DNA of 64,000 nucleotides from Porphyromonas sp. COT-290 OH3588 (lineage in GTDB: Bacteria > Bacteroidota > Bacteroidia > Bacteroidales > Porphyromonadaceae): positions 1 to 64,000 of the forward strand of contig NZ_JRFC01000020.1 of assembly GCF_000769075.1 (NCBI RefSeq), given 5' to 3'. The notes beneath the pieces are model-generated. The model had not been told where the DNA came from. It saw only the letters and a program-made list of their open reading frames with translations, and did not search any database. The translations under genes were made by a program, and so were the position numbers. This document shows, piece after piece, positions 47,679 through 56,500 of the stretch (position 1 is the stretch's first letter; each line of letters starts with the position of its first letter).

Positions 47679-48269
47679 ATGAGCAAAACCAAAGAACGCC
47701 CTGCCTATCAGGATGATATAGATGCTGCGGTAGATGTTATGCGCCGTGGGGGCGTCATTCTCTACCCTACCGACACCGTCTGGGGGATAGGCTGCGACGC
47801 CACCAACGCCGAAGCAGTAGCACGCATCTACGAGATCAAGCGCCGAGCCGATGCCAAGAGTATGCTGGTACTAGTAGATAGCCTTGCTGCACTGGAGAGC
47901 ATCATACCCGAGATACCAGAGGTCGCCTACGATATGATCGAGCTAGCCATACGCCCCATGACAATCATCTACGACGGGGCCAGAGGCGTAGCACCCAACC
48001 TGCTGGCCGAGGACGGTAGTCTGGGAGTACGCCTCTGCAAAGATGCTTTCTCTGCCGCTCTAGCACGACAGATGCGTACCCCTATCGTGTCTACTTCTGC
48101 CAATATCAGTGGCGAGCCGACTCCAATGATATTCTCTGCCATTAGCCAAGAGATCATTGATGCAGTAGACTATGTCGTTGGGTATAGACAAGGCGACACC
48201 AAGACGGCTCCCCCATCTCAGATTATCAAATTGGGCAGCAAAGGCGAGGTTAAAATCATTCGCCCATGA
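47679..48269 (+). CDS. L-threonylcarbamoyladenylate synthase-type protein (YrdC/Sua5/YciO family)
   Basis: Family enzymes make threonylcarbamoyl-AMP for t6A37 of tRNAs; the YciO branch is of unsure function. ATG at 47679 (MSKTKERPAY) is preferred over a GTG 36 bp earlier; 196 residues. YPTDTVWGIGCDATN lies near residue 30, then KRRADAKSMLVLV and the STSANISGEP motif. There is no C-terminal Sua5 domain. Its stop overlaps the next gene's start by ATGA, so the two are translationally coupled. Confidence 0.88.
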   Translation: MSKTKERPAYQDDIDAAVDVMRRGGVILYPTDTVWGIGCDATNAEAVARIYEIKRRADAKSMLVLVDSLAALESIIPEIPEVAYDMIELAIRPMTIIYDGARGVAPNLLAEDGSLGVRLCKDAFSAALARQMRTPIVSTSANISGEPTPMIFSAISQEIIDAVDYVVGYRQGDTKTAPPSQIIKLGSKGEVKIIRP

Positions 48270-49681
48270 CCAGACTTTGGCGGCATAGGCTAGCCTATAT
48301 AGGTATAGACAGCATAGCAAGTGTGGTGGCATTCACTACATTCAACGTGTTGCGCTATCAGCTCGAGGAGCACTATGCCACATTCGGGTCGCTCCTACGC
48401 TACATGGCTCACCCCAATACCCTACTCTCTCTACTGGGTGTAGTCACTCTGGCCATGGGTGTCTACTGGCTCTCGGGTTACTACAACAATCCCTACGCCA
48501 AGAGTCGTCTGAGCGACATTACCACGAGCCTATCCTCCTCGACGATTATCGCTGTGATTGTCTTCCTCTTCGTCATCAGCGATGACGTGACACCCTCGAC
48601 AGCTCACTACCTCAGGCTCTATGGGCTACTACACCTATCTTGGTTCCTTATATTATACGTAGGTAGGGTTTGCGTCACACGTATGCTCCTCAGACAGTTC
48701 CTCAGCGAGGAGCACAAGCGGCGTATCGTACTGGTAAGCGAGGGGAATATCGGCGACGAGGTGGCCCAATGGCTAGAGCATGAGGGGCGCATGCGTATTG
48801 TGGCTCGACTACCGCTGTGCTCCGATAGGGAGCTAGAAAGCAACTATACGGCCAGCTACCTAAAAGACTACGCACAGCGCTTAGTACGTGAGGCCCAGAG
48901 CAAGTATGCCGATGAAGTAGTCATCGCCACGACAGACTGCTCATTCTTGCTTGTCAGCCAGCTGCTCTACAAGCTATATATCCTAGGGATCCCGATCAAG
49001 CTATCGCCCCGCTCTATCCCGTATGTGGGGCTCAAACTCAAAGTTAATACGATGCTTGGGGAGCCTCTAGTGGACGTCACGGCCAGCAACCTGAGCGAGT
49101 CTGCAGCCAATATCAAGTGGCTCGTAGACAGACTCTCGTCCGCCCTTGGCCTCATCTTGCTCTCGCCACTATTCCTCTACATAGCTTGGCGCATCAGCAG
49201 AGAGTCGGAGGGAGGTATTCTCTACACCCAAGAGCGCATTGGGCTCAGAGGACGGCCATTCATCATCTACAAGTTTCGCTCGATGTACCTAGATGCAGAG
49301 CAAACTGGGCCACAGCTTAGCTCCGACCAAGACCCTAGAGTGACGCCTTGGGGGCGTGTGATGCGCCGCTACCGCCTAGACGAGCTGCCACAGCTGTGGA
49401 ATGTACTCATCGGAGATATGTCGCTAGTAGGGCCACGACCAGAGAGGAGCTACTATATCCGCCAGTTGGTAGACGATGCGCCACAGCTCTTCTTGCTACA
49501 CAATGTGCGCCCGGGTATCACCAGCTGGGCCATGGTGCGATATGGCTATGCAAGTACCCTAGAGGAGATGCGTGAGCGAATGGCCTACGACTGGCTCTAC
49601 TACGAGAATATGTCCCTGCGACTAGATATCATTGTACTATTCTACACGATACAAACTATAGCCAAAGGTTTAGGAAAATGA
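48266..49681 (+). CDS. Polyprenyl-phosphate sugar-1-phosphate transferase (WbaP/CpsE-type)
   Basis: Integral membrane enzyme starting lipid-linked polysaccharide synthesis by transferring a sugar-1-phosphate to undecaprenyl phosphate. 471 residues: four or so N-terminal helices (about 7-135), a cytosolic Rossmann-like part (about 145-255), one more membrane segment (about 288-306), then the catalytic Bac_transf domain to the end. Its motifs are YKFRSMYLDAEQ, RRYRLDELPQLWNVLIGDMSLVGPRPE and VRPGITSW. The resident function may be O-antigen or capsule; no other polysaccharide genes are present. Overlaps both neighbours by ATGA. Confidence 0.92.
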   Translation: MTRLWRHRLAYIGIDSIASVVAFTTFNVLRYQLEEHYATFGSLLRYMAHPNTLLSLLGVVTLAMGVYWLSGYYNNPYAKSRLSDITTSLSSSTIIAVIVFLFVISDDVTPSTAHYLRLYGLLHLSWFLILYVGRVCVTRMLLRQFLSEEHKRRIVLVSEGNIGDEVAQWLEHEGRMRIVARLPLCSDRELESNYTASYLKDYAQRLVREAQSKYADEVVIATTDCSFLLVSQLLYKLYILGIPIKLSPRSIPYVGLKLKVNTMLGEPLVDVTASNLSESAANIKWLVDRLSSALGLILLSPLFLYIAWRISRESEGGILYTQERIGLRGRPFIIYKFRSMYLDAEQTGPQLSSDQDPRVTPWGRVMRRYRLDELPQLWNVLIGDMSLVGPRPERSYYIRQLVDDAPQLFLLHNVRPGITSWAMVRYGYASTLEEMRERMAYDWLYYENMSLRLDIIVLFYTIQTIAKGLGK

Positions 49682-51474
49682 ATACTTACCGAGCTGCCCT
49701 AAGGCAGAGCCTTGACAAACTAATCATCTGGCGAGAGCACAATATCAGCGAGCGATACTTTATTCTTATGCTTAGCCTTGGTATTGGTATTACCATGGCG
49801 CTACTATCAACCCTACTCAAGGAGGTGATACATCTCCTTGAGCATATCCTCACCGAGGGGATACAAGGCAGGAGCTACATGTACTTGATCCTACCTGCTA
49901 TTGGCATTCTGCTCAGCGGCCTATTCGTGCGTTATCTACTTCGTGACGACATCGGGCACGGCGTTACCAAGGTGCTCAGCTCCATATCGCAGCGTAAGAG
50001 CCGCATCAAACCTCACAATACTTGGTCTTCTCTCTTCGCCTCTGCCATTACAATCGGCTTCGGCGGATCTGTGGGAGCCGAGTCACCAATCGTCTTGACG
50101 GGAGCGGCCATTGGGTCAAACTTCGGGCGAGCCTTCCGACTAGAGCAGCGCAATCTGATGCTCTTGATCGGCTGTGGCGTTGCTGGAGCGCTAGGAGGTA
50201 TTTTCAAGGCACCAATCACTGGGTTGGTATTCGTCATCGAGGTGTTGCTTCTCGACCTGACGATGATGTCGGTACTACCGCTATTGATTAGCTCTGTTTC
50301 GGCAGCGGCAGTGAGCTATATGTTCTCGGGGGGGGAGAGCCTATTCCGCTTTACGTTTACCGAGCCATACAAGATGGAGCATATCCCCATGATGCTTCTG
50401 CTCGGTGTGCTCTGCGGTCTAATGGCTCTTTTCTTCTCCCAGACTATGTTTAGCCTAGAGGGACGCATTCGCTCTATCTCCACTTATAAGATGCGTTACC
50501 TGACGTCTGCCGTAATCCTCAGCCTGCTCATCTTCCTCTTTCCGCCACTCTATGGCGAGGGGTATAATACAATTAACCTCCTGCTAAGCGGGCAGTATGG
50601 GAGCTTGCTAGAGGGGAGTCTGCTTGAGGCTTTCTCTGGTTCGTTTTGGGTTGTCTTCGGCTTCCTCCTGCTGACAGTACTACTCAAGGTATTTGCCTCC
50701 GTATCAACCAACTCGGGTGGCGGCTGTGGCGGGCTATTCGCTCCTACACTATTCGTCGGTGCGATTACGGGTTTTCTCTTTAGCTTCTTGATCAACTACC
50801 TCCCTTTTACGAAGATGTATCTGCCAAGCAAGAACTATGTACTCTTCGGCATGGCAGGCCTCATGGCTGCAGTGATGCATGCACCACTGACTGGCGTATT
50901 CTTGATCGCAGAGCTATCTGGGGGTTACGACCTCTTCTTACCTCTGATGCTTGTAGCGATCACAGCTTTTGGCACGATCCGTATCTTTATGCCACATAGC
51001 ATCTATTCACTGCGCTTGGCCGAGCAAGGCAAGCTCCTGACACACCACAAGGACGTGGCTGTACTCACACTAATGAGTGTGGAGCATGTGCTAGAAACAG
51101 ACTTCGAAACCGTTAAACCAGAGATGAATCTAGGGGATCTCGTTCGTGTCATCTCTATTAGCCACCGCAATTCTTTCCCCGTAGTAGATGATGAGGGTAT
51201 ACTAATCGGAGTTGTGGAGCTAGATAATATCCGTAACATCATGTTCCGCCCCGAGCTATATGAGCGGCATAGTGTGAAGAAAATCATGGTATCGCCACGT
51301 ATCAAGCTACGTATGTCTATGCCAATGATGCGCATCATGCAGATCTTCGACGAAAGCAATGAGTGGAAACTCCCCGTCGTAGACGACGACGGACGCTACA
51401 TTGGTTTCATCTCCAAGAGTAAAATCTTCAATAGCTACCGAGAGGTGCTCAACGAAACATTTATCGGCGACTAG
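49678..51474 (+). CDS. ClC-family chloride channel/antiporter with two CBS domains
   Basis: A 598-residue membrane protein. About ten hydrophobic segments fill residues about 25-440. The selectivity/gating motif GAESP (the external gating glutamate; about 133-137) and the GGCGGLFAPTLFVGA motif (about 343-357) are present. The first ClC motif (GSGIP) is not evident, a deviation seen in this branch. Two CBS domains occupy about 460-590, a nucleotide-sensing module. Start overlaps the previous stop by ATGA. Whether it is a channel or a Cl-/H+ exchanger cannot be told here. Confidence 0.9.
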   Translation: MNTYRAALRQSLDKLIIWREHNISERYFILMLSLGIGITMALLSTLLKEVIHLLEHILTEGIQGRSYMYLILPAIGILLSGLFVRYLLRDDIGHGVTKVLSSISQRKSRIKPHNTWSSLFASAITIGFGGSVGAESPIVLTGAAIGSNFGRAFRLEQRNLMLLIGCGVAGALGGIFKAPITGLVFVIEVLLLDLTMMSVLPLLISSVSAAAVSYMFSGGESLFRFTFTEPYKMEHIPMMLLLGVLCGLMALFFSQTMFSLEGRIRSISTYKMRYLTSAVILSLLIFLFPPLYGEGYNTINLLLSGQYGSLLEGSLLEAFSGSFWVVFGFLLLTVLLKVFASVSTNSGGGCGGLFAPTLFVGAITGFLFSFLINYLPFTKMYLPSKNYVLFGMAGLMAAVMHAPLTGVFLIAELSGGYDLFLPLMLVAITAFGTIRIFMPHSIYSLRLAEQGKLLTHHKDVAVLTLMSVEHVLETDFETVKPEMNLGDLVRVISISHRNSFPVVDDEGILIGVVELDNIRNIMFRPELYERHSVKKIMVSPRIKLRMSMPMMRIMQIFDESNEWKLPVVDDDGRYIGFISKSKIFNSYREVLNETFIGD

Positions 51475-51544
51475 CCTTACCACTAGAGGTATGCTCATAG
51501 ATTGCCCAATACGCTATCACAATTTTTAGGACAACACAAGTTAT

Positions 51545-53854
51545 ATGAAAAAGTACAGCATCAAAACTCTAGCAGTCTGTCTACTAGCCTCTAACCTAAC
51601 CCTAGGGAGTTTGAGTGCACAGACGGCTCAGCGCCCCATGCTCCTGCATTACGATCGTCCGGGGATCACTTGGATGACGCAGGGGCTACCGATCGGCAAT
51701 GGGGAGCTTGGCGCAATGTTTATGGGAGGATACCGCCACGAGCGTATCCAGTTCAACGAAAAAACGCTCTGGACAGGTAGCCCACAGATCCGAGGGGCTT
51801 ACCAAAACTTTGGTGACCTCTACCTAGACCTCGAGCATCACCCCGACTACAATGGATACAAGCGTAGCCTAAGCCTAGACGACGCCATTGGGCGAGTGGT
51901 CTACACCAGCTCTGGTACGCAGTACGAGCGAGAGTATCTGGCCTCCCACCCTGACGGCATCATCGCCGTACGCTTGACGACACCCAACCAAAAAGGGAAG
52001 CTAAGCCTTGAAATAAACCTTAGAGATGCTCGTCCAGCCTCCGACAAGATCAAGGCAACTACGAGCCAACTACAAGCACAGGGTGCGACCTCTATCTTCG
52101 AGGGTGAACTAGATCTAGTGAGCTACGTGGCAGGGCTCCAAGCCATCAATGAGGGGGGGAGCATAGAGCTGACCAAGGAACAAAACGGGATCAAGATCAA
52201 GGACGCAAATACCGTAACTCTGTATCTTGCTCTCAAGACGAACTACGATATCCATAGCGCCTCCTACACATCCGGTTCGCTAGATGATGTGCGCAAACAC
52301 GTCAAGCAGACACTCGCTAGAGCTACCACCAAGGGCTATGAACGCATCAAGGCTGACCACATAGCCGACTATCAAAAGCTCTATAATAGAGTGAAAATCA
52401 ATCTAGAGCCCGAAGCCAAGGGCATCGTACCAACCCTACCTACCGACGAGATCGTTCGCCGCCAAAGGAGCCTGACCTATCTAGACGAGCTGTACTTCCA
52501 GTATGGACGCTATCTGATGATTGCTTCTAGCCGAGGTATGGATCTACCCAACAACCTGCAGGGGTTATGGAATGATAGCAACACCCCTCCTTGGGAGTCA
52601 GATATCCACACCAACATCAATATCCAAATGAACTACTGGCCAGCCGAGACAACTAATCTCTCCGAGTGCCATAAGCCATTCCTCCACTATATAGCGGTAG
52701 AGGCCGCCAAAGAAAATGGCGGCATGAGGCAAACTGCCAAAAACGAAGGTCTACGTGGCTGGAGTCTACACACACAGAGCAACATCTTCAGCCATACAGA
52801 CTGGAACATCAACCGCCCAACCAATGCGTGGTATGCCATGCACCTATGGCAGCATTATCTATTCACTCAAGACAAGCATTACCTAGAGCAGACTGCTCTA
52901 CCCGCCATGCGCTCTGCCTGTGAATACTGGTTCGATCGTCTAAAAAAAGACGAGCATGGCCGATGGATAGCGCCCGCCGAGTGGTCGCCCGAGCATGGTC
53001 CGTGGGAAGACGGCATTGCCTATGCTCAGCAACTGATCTGGGAGCTCTTCGATGCAACACTACAAGCCACCGATCTGGTTAAGCTTCCGAAGCCATTCGT
53101 TGCCGAACTCAAGGATAAGCTCAAGCACCTAGACCGAGGCATGGTCATTGGCTCTTGGGGACAAATCAGAGAGTGGAAGATCAAAGAAGATATCAAGGGC
53201 GACGATCATCGTCACCTCTCTCACCTTATAGCCCTATATCCCGGCAAACAGATTTCTTGGCATACAACTCCCAATCTTGCCAAGGCGGCTAAGATCTCAC
53301 TCGAGTCCCGTGGAGATGACGGTACTGGCTGGAGCCGTGCTTGGAAGATTGCGCTCTGGGCTAGGCTCGGCGATGGTGACCATGCCCGGCATCTACTCAA
53401 ACAAGCCCTCAACTACACATCGATGATAGGCAATAGCATGGACGTAAGGCACGGAGGTGTGTACGAGAATCTACTAGACGCACATCCACCCTTCCAGATC
53501 GATGGTAACTTCGGTGCTACGGCTGGGATCGCCGAAATGCTCCTACAGAGCCACCTTGGTTTCATCGAGCTGCTACCAGCCCTGCCTAAGGCTTGGTCTA
53601 GTGGTGCTATCTCTGGGCTTAAAGCTGCCGGCGACTTCACCCTAGGCTTCAAGTGGAATAATGGACGCATCACACAAGCTACTATTCATTCAGGCTCTGG
53701 ACTACCGCTACAAATTATGGGCAAGGCTCTCGGTCACTACAACCTCGTAGATCATAGCGGTAAGGTTATTCGTGGCAAACGCACCAAGCAAGCCCATGTG
53801 ATGAGCTACCCGACCCAAAAGGGCAAAACATATCGCCTAGAAGTCAAGTATTAA
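51545..53854 (+). CDS. Secreted GH95 alpha-L-fucosidase
   Basis: Exported inverting fucosidase, typically removing alpha-1,2-linked fucose from host glycans. 769 residues with a signal peptide (about 1-26, ending LSAQT). The N-terminal beta domain has GLPIGNGELGAMFMGG. The (alpha/alpha)6 barrel shows NLQGLWNDSN and NINIQMNYWPAE (substrate-binding Asn), the putative general acid Glu in EWSPEHGPWEDG (near 482), and QIDGNFGATAGIAEML. The last about 80 residues form a beta domain. GH95 members also include alpha-L-galactosidases. A hairpin terminator follows 7 bp after its stop. Confidence 0.93.
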   Translation: MKKYSIKTLAVCLLASNLTLGSLSAQTAQRPMLLHYDRPGITWMTQGLPIGNGELGAMFMGGYRHERIQFNEKTLWTGSPQIRGAYQNFGDLYLDLEHHPDYNGYKRSLSLDDAIGRVVYTSSGTQYEREYLASHPDGIIAVRLTTPNQKGKLSLEINLRDARPASDKIKATTSQLQAQGATSIFEGELDLVSYVAGLQAINEGGSIELTKEQNGIKIKDANTVTLYLALKTNYDIHSASYTSGSLDDVRKHVKQTLARATTKGYERIKADHIADYQKLYNRVKINLEPEAKGIVPTLPTDEIVRRQRSLTYLDELYFQYGRYLMIASSRGMDLPNNLQGLWNDSNTPPWESDIHTNINIQMNYWPAETTNLSECHKPFLHYIAVEAAKENGGMRQTAKNEGLRGWSLHTQSNIFSHTDWNINRPTNAWYAMHLWQHYLFTQDKHYLEQTALPAMRSACEYWFDRLKKDEHGRWIAPAEWSPEHGPWEDGIAYAQQLIWELFDATLQATDLVKLPKPFVAELKDKLKHLDRGMVIGSWGQIREWKIKEDIKGDDHRHLSHLIALYPGKQISWHTTPNLAKAAKISLESRGDDGTGWSRAWKIALWARLGDGDHARHLLKQALNYTSMIGNSMDVRHGGVYENLLDAHPPFQIDGNFGATAGIAEMLLQSHLGFIELLPALPKAWSSGAISGLKAAGDFTLGFKWNNGRITQATIHSGSGLPLQIMGKALGHYNLVDHSGKVIRGKRTKQAHVMSYPTQKGKTYRLEVKY

Positions 53855-53860
53855 AACTAA

Positions 53861-53897
53861 AAGGGGCTGAAGCAAAACAAATTTTGCACAGCCCCTT
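53861..53897 (+). terminator. Fucosidase terminator, GGGGCTG-family hairpin
   Basis: AAGGGGCTG (53861-53869) pairs with CAGCCCCTT (53889-53897), with an additional inner AAAA/TTTT stretch. It lies 7 bp after the stop codon. Confidence 0.75.
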
Positions 53898-53984
53898 ATC
53901 GATATTATAGAATTGGCATCTCGATAAATGATACAGATTGTGTTTCGGCTAATGCCATTTTTTGAAGGGGGGAAGCATCGTGTT

Positions 53985-54046
53985 GCACCTTATAGTGGGT
54001 GCGAATGCACTCAATAATAGGTGCTTTTGCACCCACTATAGGGTGC
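53985..54046. repeat. Nested palindrome of GGGTGC/GCACCC motifs
   Basis: An outer arm of 18 bp (53985-54002) matches 54029-54046 in reverse complement at 17 of 18 positions. Inside lie a 3-nt-loop palindrome GTGCGAATGCAC region (53999-54010) and a perfect GGTGCTTTTGCACC hairpin (54020-54033). The arms can therefore fold as one long hairpin or two to three short ones. No protein frame is credible. It sits 40 bp above a terminator at 54101. Confidence 0.65.
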
Positions 54047-54100
54047 TTCGATAAGGTTTTACCCTTGATCTTTCAACAAATCAAGAATCAAAACAAAGAG

Positions 54101-54139
54101 AAGGGGCTGTGGCAAAAACTAATTTGTCCACAGCCCCTT
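54101..54139 (+). terminator. Strong terminator before dpp7, GGGGCTGTG-family hairpin
   Basis: AAGGGGCTGTGG (54101-54112) pairs perfectly over 12 bp with 54128-54139, followed by TTTTT. It is the second terminator in the 393-bp gap; since no gene precedes it, it may end an unannotated short transcript that includes the palindrome. Confidence 0.78.
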
Positions 54140-54201
54140 TTTTACTCATAGAGCTTTGGATACTCTTTTGTTGAGTCCCAAGAGTATTACGGTTAGTTTC
54201 T

Positions 54202-54209
54202 TATCTTTG
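54202..54209 (+). promoter_or_regulatory. -7 box of the dpp7 gene
   Basis: TATCTTTG fits the -7 consensus exactly and lies 38 bp before the ATG. No -33 box at normal spacing. Confidence 0.5.
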
Positions 54210-54247
54210 TGCTTAGTTCTTAATTTATTAATAGAAGCTTTTTCACT

Positions 54248-56389
54248 ATGAGTTTTTCTCTTAAAAAGGCCTTAATGCTTGGTGTAGCTGCCATATCCCT
54301 AGGGACTACCGCCAAGGCAGACAAAGGTATGTGGCTCCTCAATGAGCTTTCGCAGGAAAATCTGCGACAAATCAAAGAGCTTGGATTCCAGCTAACACCA
54401 GACTCTCTCTACAGCTTGAGCAAGCCTAGTGTCGCCAACTCAGTCGTTATCTTCGGTCGAGGTTGTACTGGGGTAACAGTATCTAAACAAGGGCTGATTA
54501 TGACCAATCACCACTGCGGATATGACGCTATCCAGAGCCAATCCACAGTGGACCACGACTATCTACGAGATGGCTTCATCTCCCATACCCTAGAACAAGA
54601 GCTACCTATTGAGGGACTGCAGATCCGCTACCTAAGTGACATCAAAGATATAACATCTACCCTACTGGCCAAGCTACGCAACCCAAAGAACGAAACCGAT
54701 CGTCTAACTCAACTCCAGAAGCTAAGCAATGAGCTTATCACCAAAGAAAATAAGCGCCTAAAGAACAAGCACAAGGAAGTCATCATACGCCCATACTACG
54801 CAGGCAACAAGTACTATATGCTTACGTACGATGTCTTCAGTGATGTACGTATGGTATTCGCTCCTCCAAGCTCTATCGGTAAATTCGGTGGCGATACAGA
54901 CAACTGGATGTGGCCTCGTCATACGGGCGACTTCTCTGTTTTCCGTGTCTATGCCGACAAAAACAACAATCCCGCCCTATACAACAAGGACAACGTGCCC
55001 TATACACCCAAGTACTTTGCGGCAGTTTCTACACAGGGCTACGGACATGGGGACTATGCAATGACAATTGGCTTCCCCGGATCTACTGAGAGGTATATCC
55101 CATCTTGGGGCATTGAAAACCGCATGAGCAACGAAAATGATCCTCGTATTGAAGTGCGTGGAATCAAGCAGGCTATCTGGCGCAAGGCAATGGATGCCGA
55201 TCAGGCTACACGCATCAAGTATGCTAGCAAGTATGCCGTTAGCTCAAACTACTGGAAGAACTCCATCGGCATGAATAGGGGCCTCAAGCGCCTTGGTGTG
55301 GTAGAGCGTAAACAGGCAGAAGAAAAGGCTTTTGATGCATGGGTACGCAACAATAGCAAGCCGGAGTATGCTGGTGTCTTGAGCCGTATGGAGCAGGCCT
55401 ATAAAGCATCGGGCGATGCCAATCGTCGCTCTGTATATGTAAGCGAAACTCTGCTTAGAGGAACCGAGATTGTAGAGATATCTCGTATGCTACAGCGCTA
55501 TGCCGATGAGAAAGACCCCAAGGTTCGCAAACGTATCATGGAGCAGATCGACCTATTCTACAAGGATTATGTACCTGCACTAGACCAAGAAGTGCTACCT
55601 GCAATGCTTGATGTACTGAGAAAAAACATTAAGACTGATGAGGCCAAGATAGTATTCGACATCATCGACCAGAAGTTTGGCGGAGATACGAAGGCATTTG
55701 CCGCCGATCTATTCACCCGGAGCATCGTACCTCACAAGGAGCAAGTAAGTAAGATCCTCTCGGAGGGAGATTTCAAGAAACGTCTACAAAATGACCCTGC
55801 CGTGCTATTCTCGGCACAAGCTACAATGCTCTTCGGCAAAATCCGCGACGAACGAGCTAGATACAGTGATGATATTAACTCGGGCAATCGGTTGTACTTC
55901 GCTGGTCGTATGGAGATGGATCCTAAACGTCCAATGCCTAGTGATGCTAACTTCACCATGCGTATGAGCTATGGCAGCATCAAGGGATATACACCAGCCG
56001 ATGCCATCACTTATGACTACTACACGACTCCAAGAGGAATCCTAGAGAAGTACCAACCGGGATCAACCGAATTTGATCTCAAGGCAGACTTCCTTGATCT
56101 AGTTAAGAAAGGAGAGTGGGGCCGTTGGGCGGATCATGCTGGTAAAATGCATGTAGCTTTCCTCTCCAACAACGATATCACAGGGGGGAACTCTGGTAGC
56201 CCCGTCTTCGACAAGAATGGCCGTGTGATCGGACTAGCCTTCGATGGCAACTGGGAAGCTATGAGTGGAGATATCGAGTTCGAGCCCGAGCTGCAGCGTA
56301 CAATCTCTGTGGATATCCGTTATGTCCTATTCGTGATTGACAAATGGGGCAAATGTCCTCGTCTAATTGAGGAACTAGATCTTCGCTAA
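54248..56389 (+). CDS. dpp7: S46-family dipeptidyl-peptidase, DPP7-type
   Basis: Periplasmic serine peptidase releasing N-terminal dipeptides, feeding amino-acid fermentation. 713 residues with a signal peptide to about 24. The triad is visible: His89 in TNHHCGYD, an Asp in DNWMWPRHTGDF (near 225) and Ser649 in GGNSGSPVFD. The residue that separates DPP7 from DPP11 is 18 positions after the Ser: Gly667 here (FDGNWEAMSGD), as in DPP7 (hydrophobic P1), not the Arg of DPP11 (Asp/Glu P1). Length and numbering also fit P. gingivalis DPP7 (His89, Ser648, Gly666). Ends near a bidirectional terminator. Confidence 0.88.
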   Translation: MSFSLKKALMLGVAAISLGTTAKADKGMWLLNELSQENLRQIKELGFQLTPDSLYSLSKPSVANSVVIFGRGCTGVTVSKQGLIMTNHHCGYDAIQSQSTVDHDYLRDGFISHTLEQELPIEGLQIRYLSDIKDITSTLLAKLRNPKNETDRLTQLQKLSNELITKENKRLKNKHKEVIIRPYYAGNKYYMLTYDVFSDVRMVFAPPSSIGKFGGDTDNWMWPRHTGDFSVFRVYADKNNNPALYNKDNVPYTPKYFAAVSTQGYGHGDYAMTIGFPGSTERYIPSWGIENRMSNENDPRIEVRGIKQAIWRKAMDADQATRIKYASKYAVSSNYWKNSIGMNRGLKRLGVVERKQAEEKAFDAWVRNNSKPEYAGVLSRMEQAYKASGDANRRSVYVSETLLRGTEIVEISRMLQRYADEKDPKVRKRIMEQIDLFYKDYVPALDQEVLPAMLDVLRKNIKTDEAKIVFDIIDQKFGGDTKAFAADLFTRSIVPHKEQVSKILSEGDFKKRLQNDPAVLFSAQATMLFGKIRDERARYSDDINSGNRLYFAGRMEMDPKRPMPSDANFTMRMSYGSIKGYTPADAITYDYYTTPRGILEKYQPGSTEFDLKADFLDLVKKGEWGRWADHAGKMHVAFLSNNDITGGNSGSPVFDKNGRVIGLAFDGNWEAMSGDIEFEPELQRTISVDIRYVLFVIDKWGKCPRLIEELDLR

Positions 56390-56409
56390 GGAGAGAATAG
56401 CCCAAACGC

Positions 56410-56457
56410 TTAGGGGAGCTATGTCGGCAGATTAACTCGGCGACATAGCTCCCCTAA
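56410..56457. terminator. Bidirectional terminator between dpp7 and efflux adaptor gene
   Basis: TTAGGGGAGCTATGTCG (56410-56426) is a perfect 17-bp complement of 56441-56457. It lies between convergent genes, 20 and 43 bp from their stops. Confidence 0.88.
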
Positions 56458-56500
56458 TTCTATTCCATTGGCTACTTGAGCCGCGTCATTCTACAACCAT

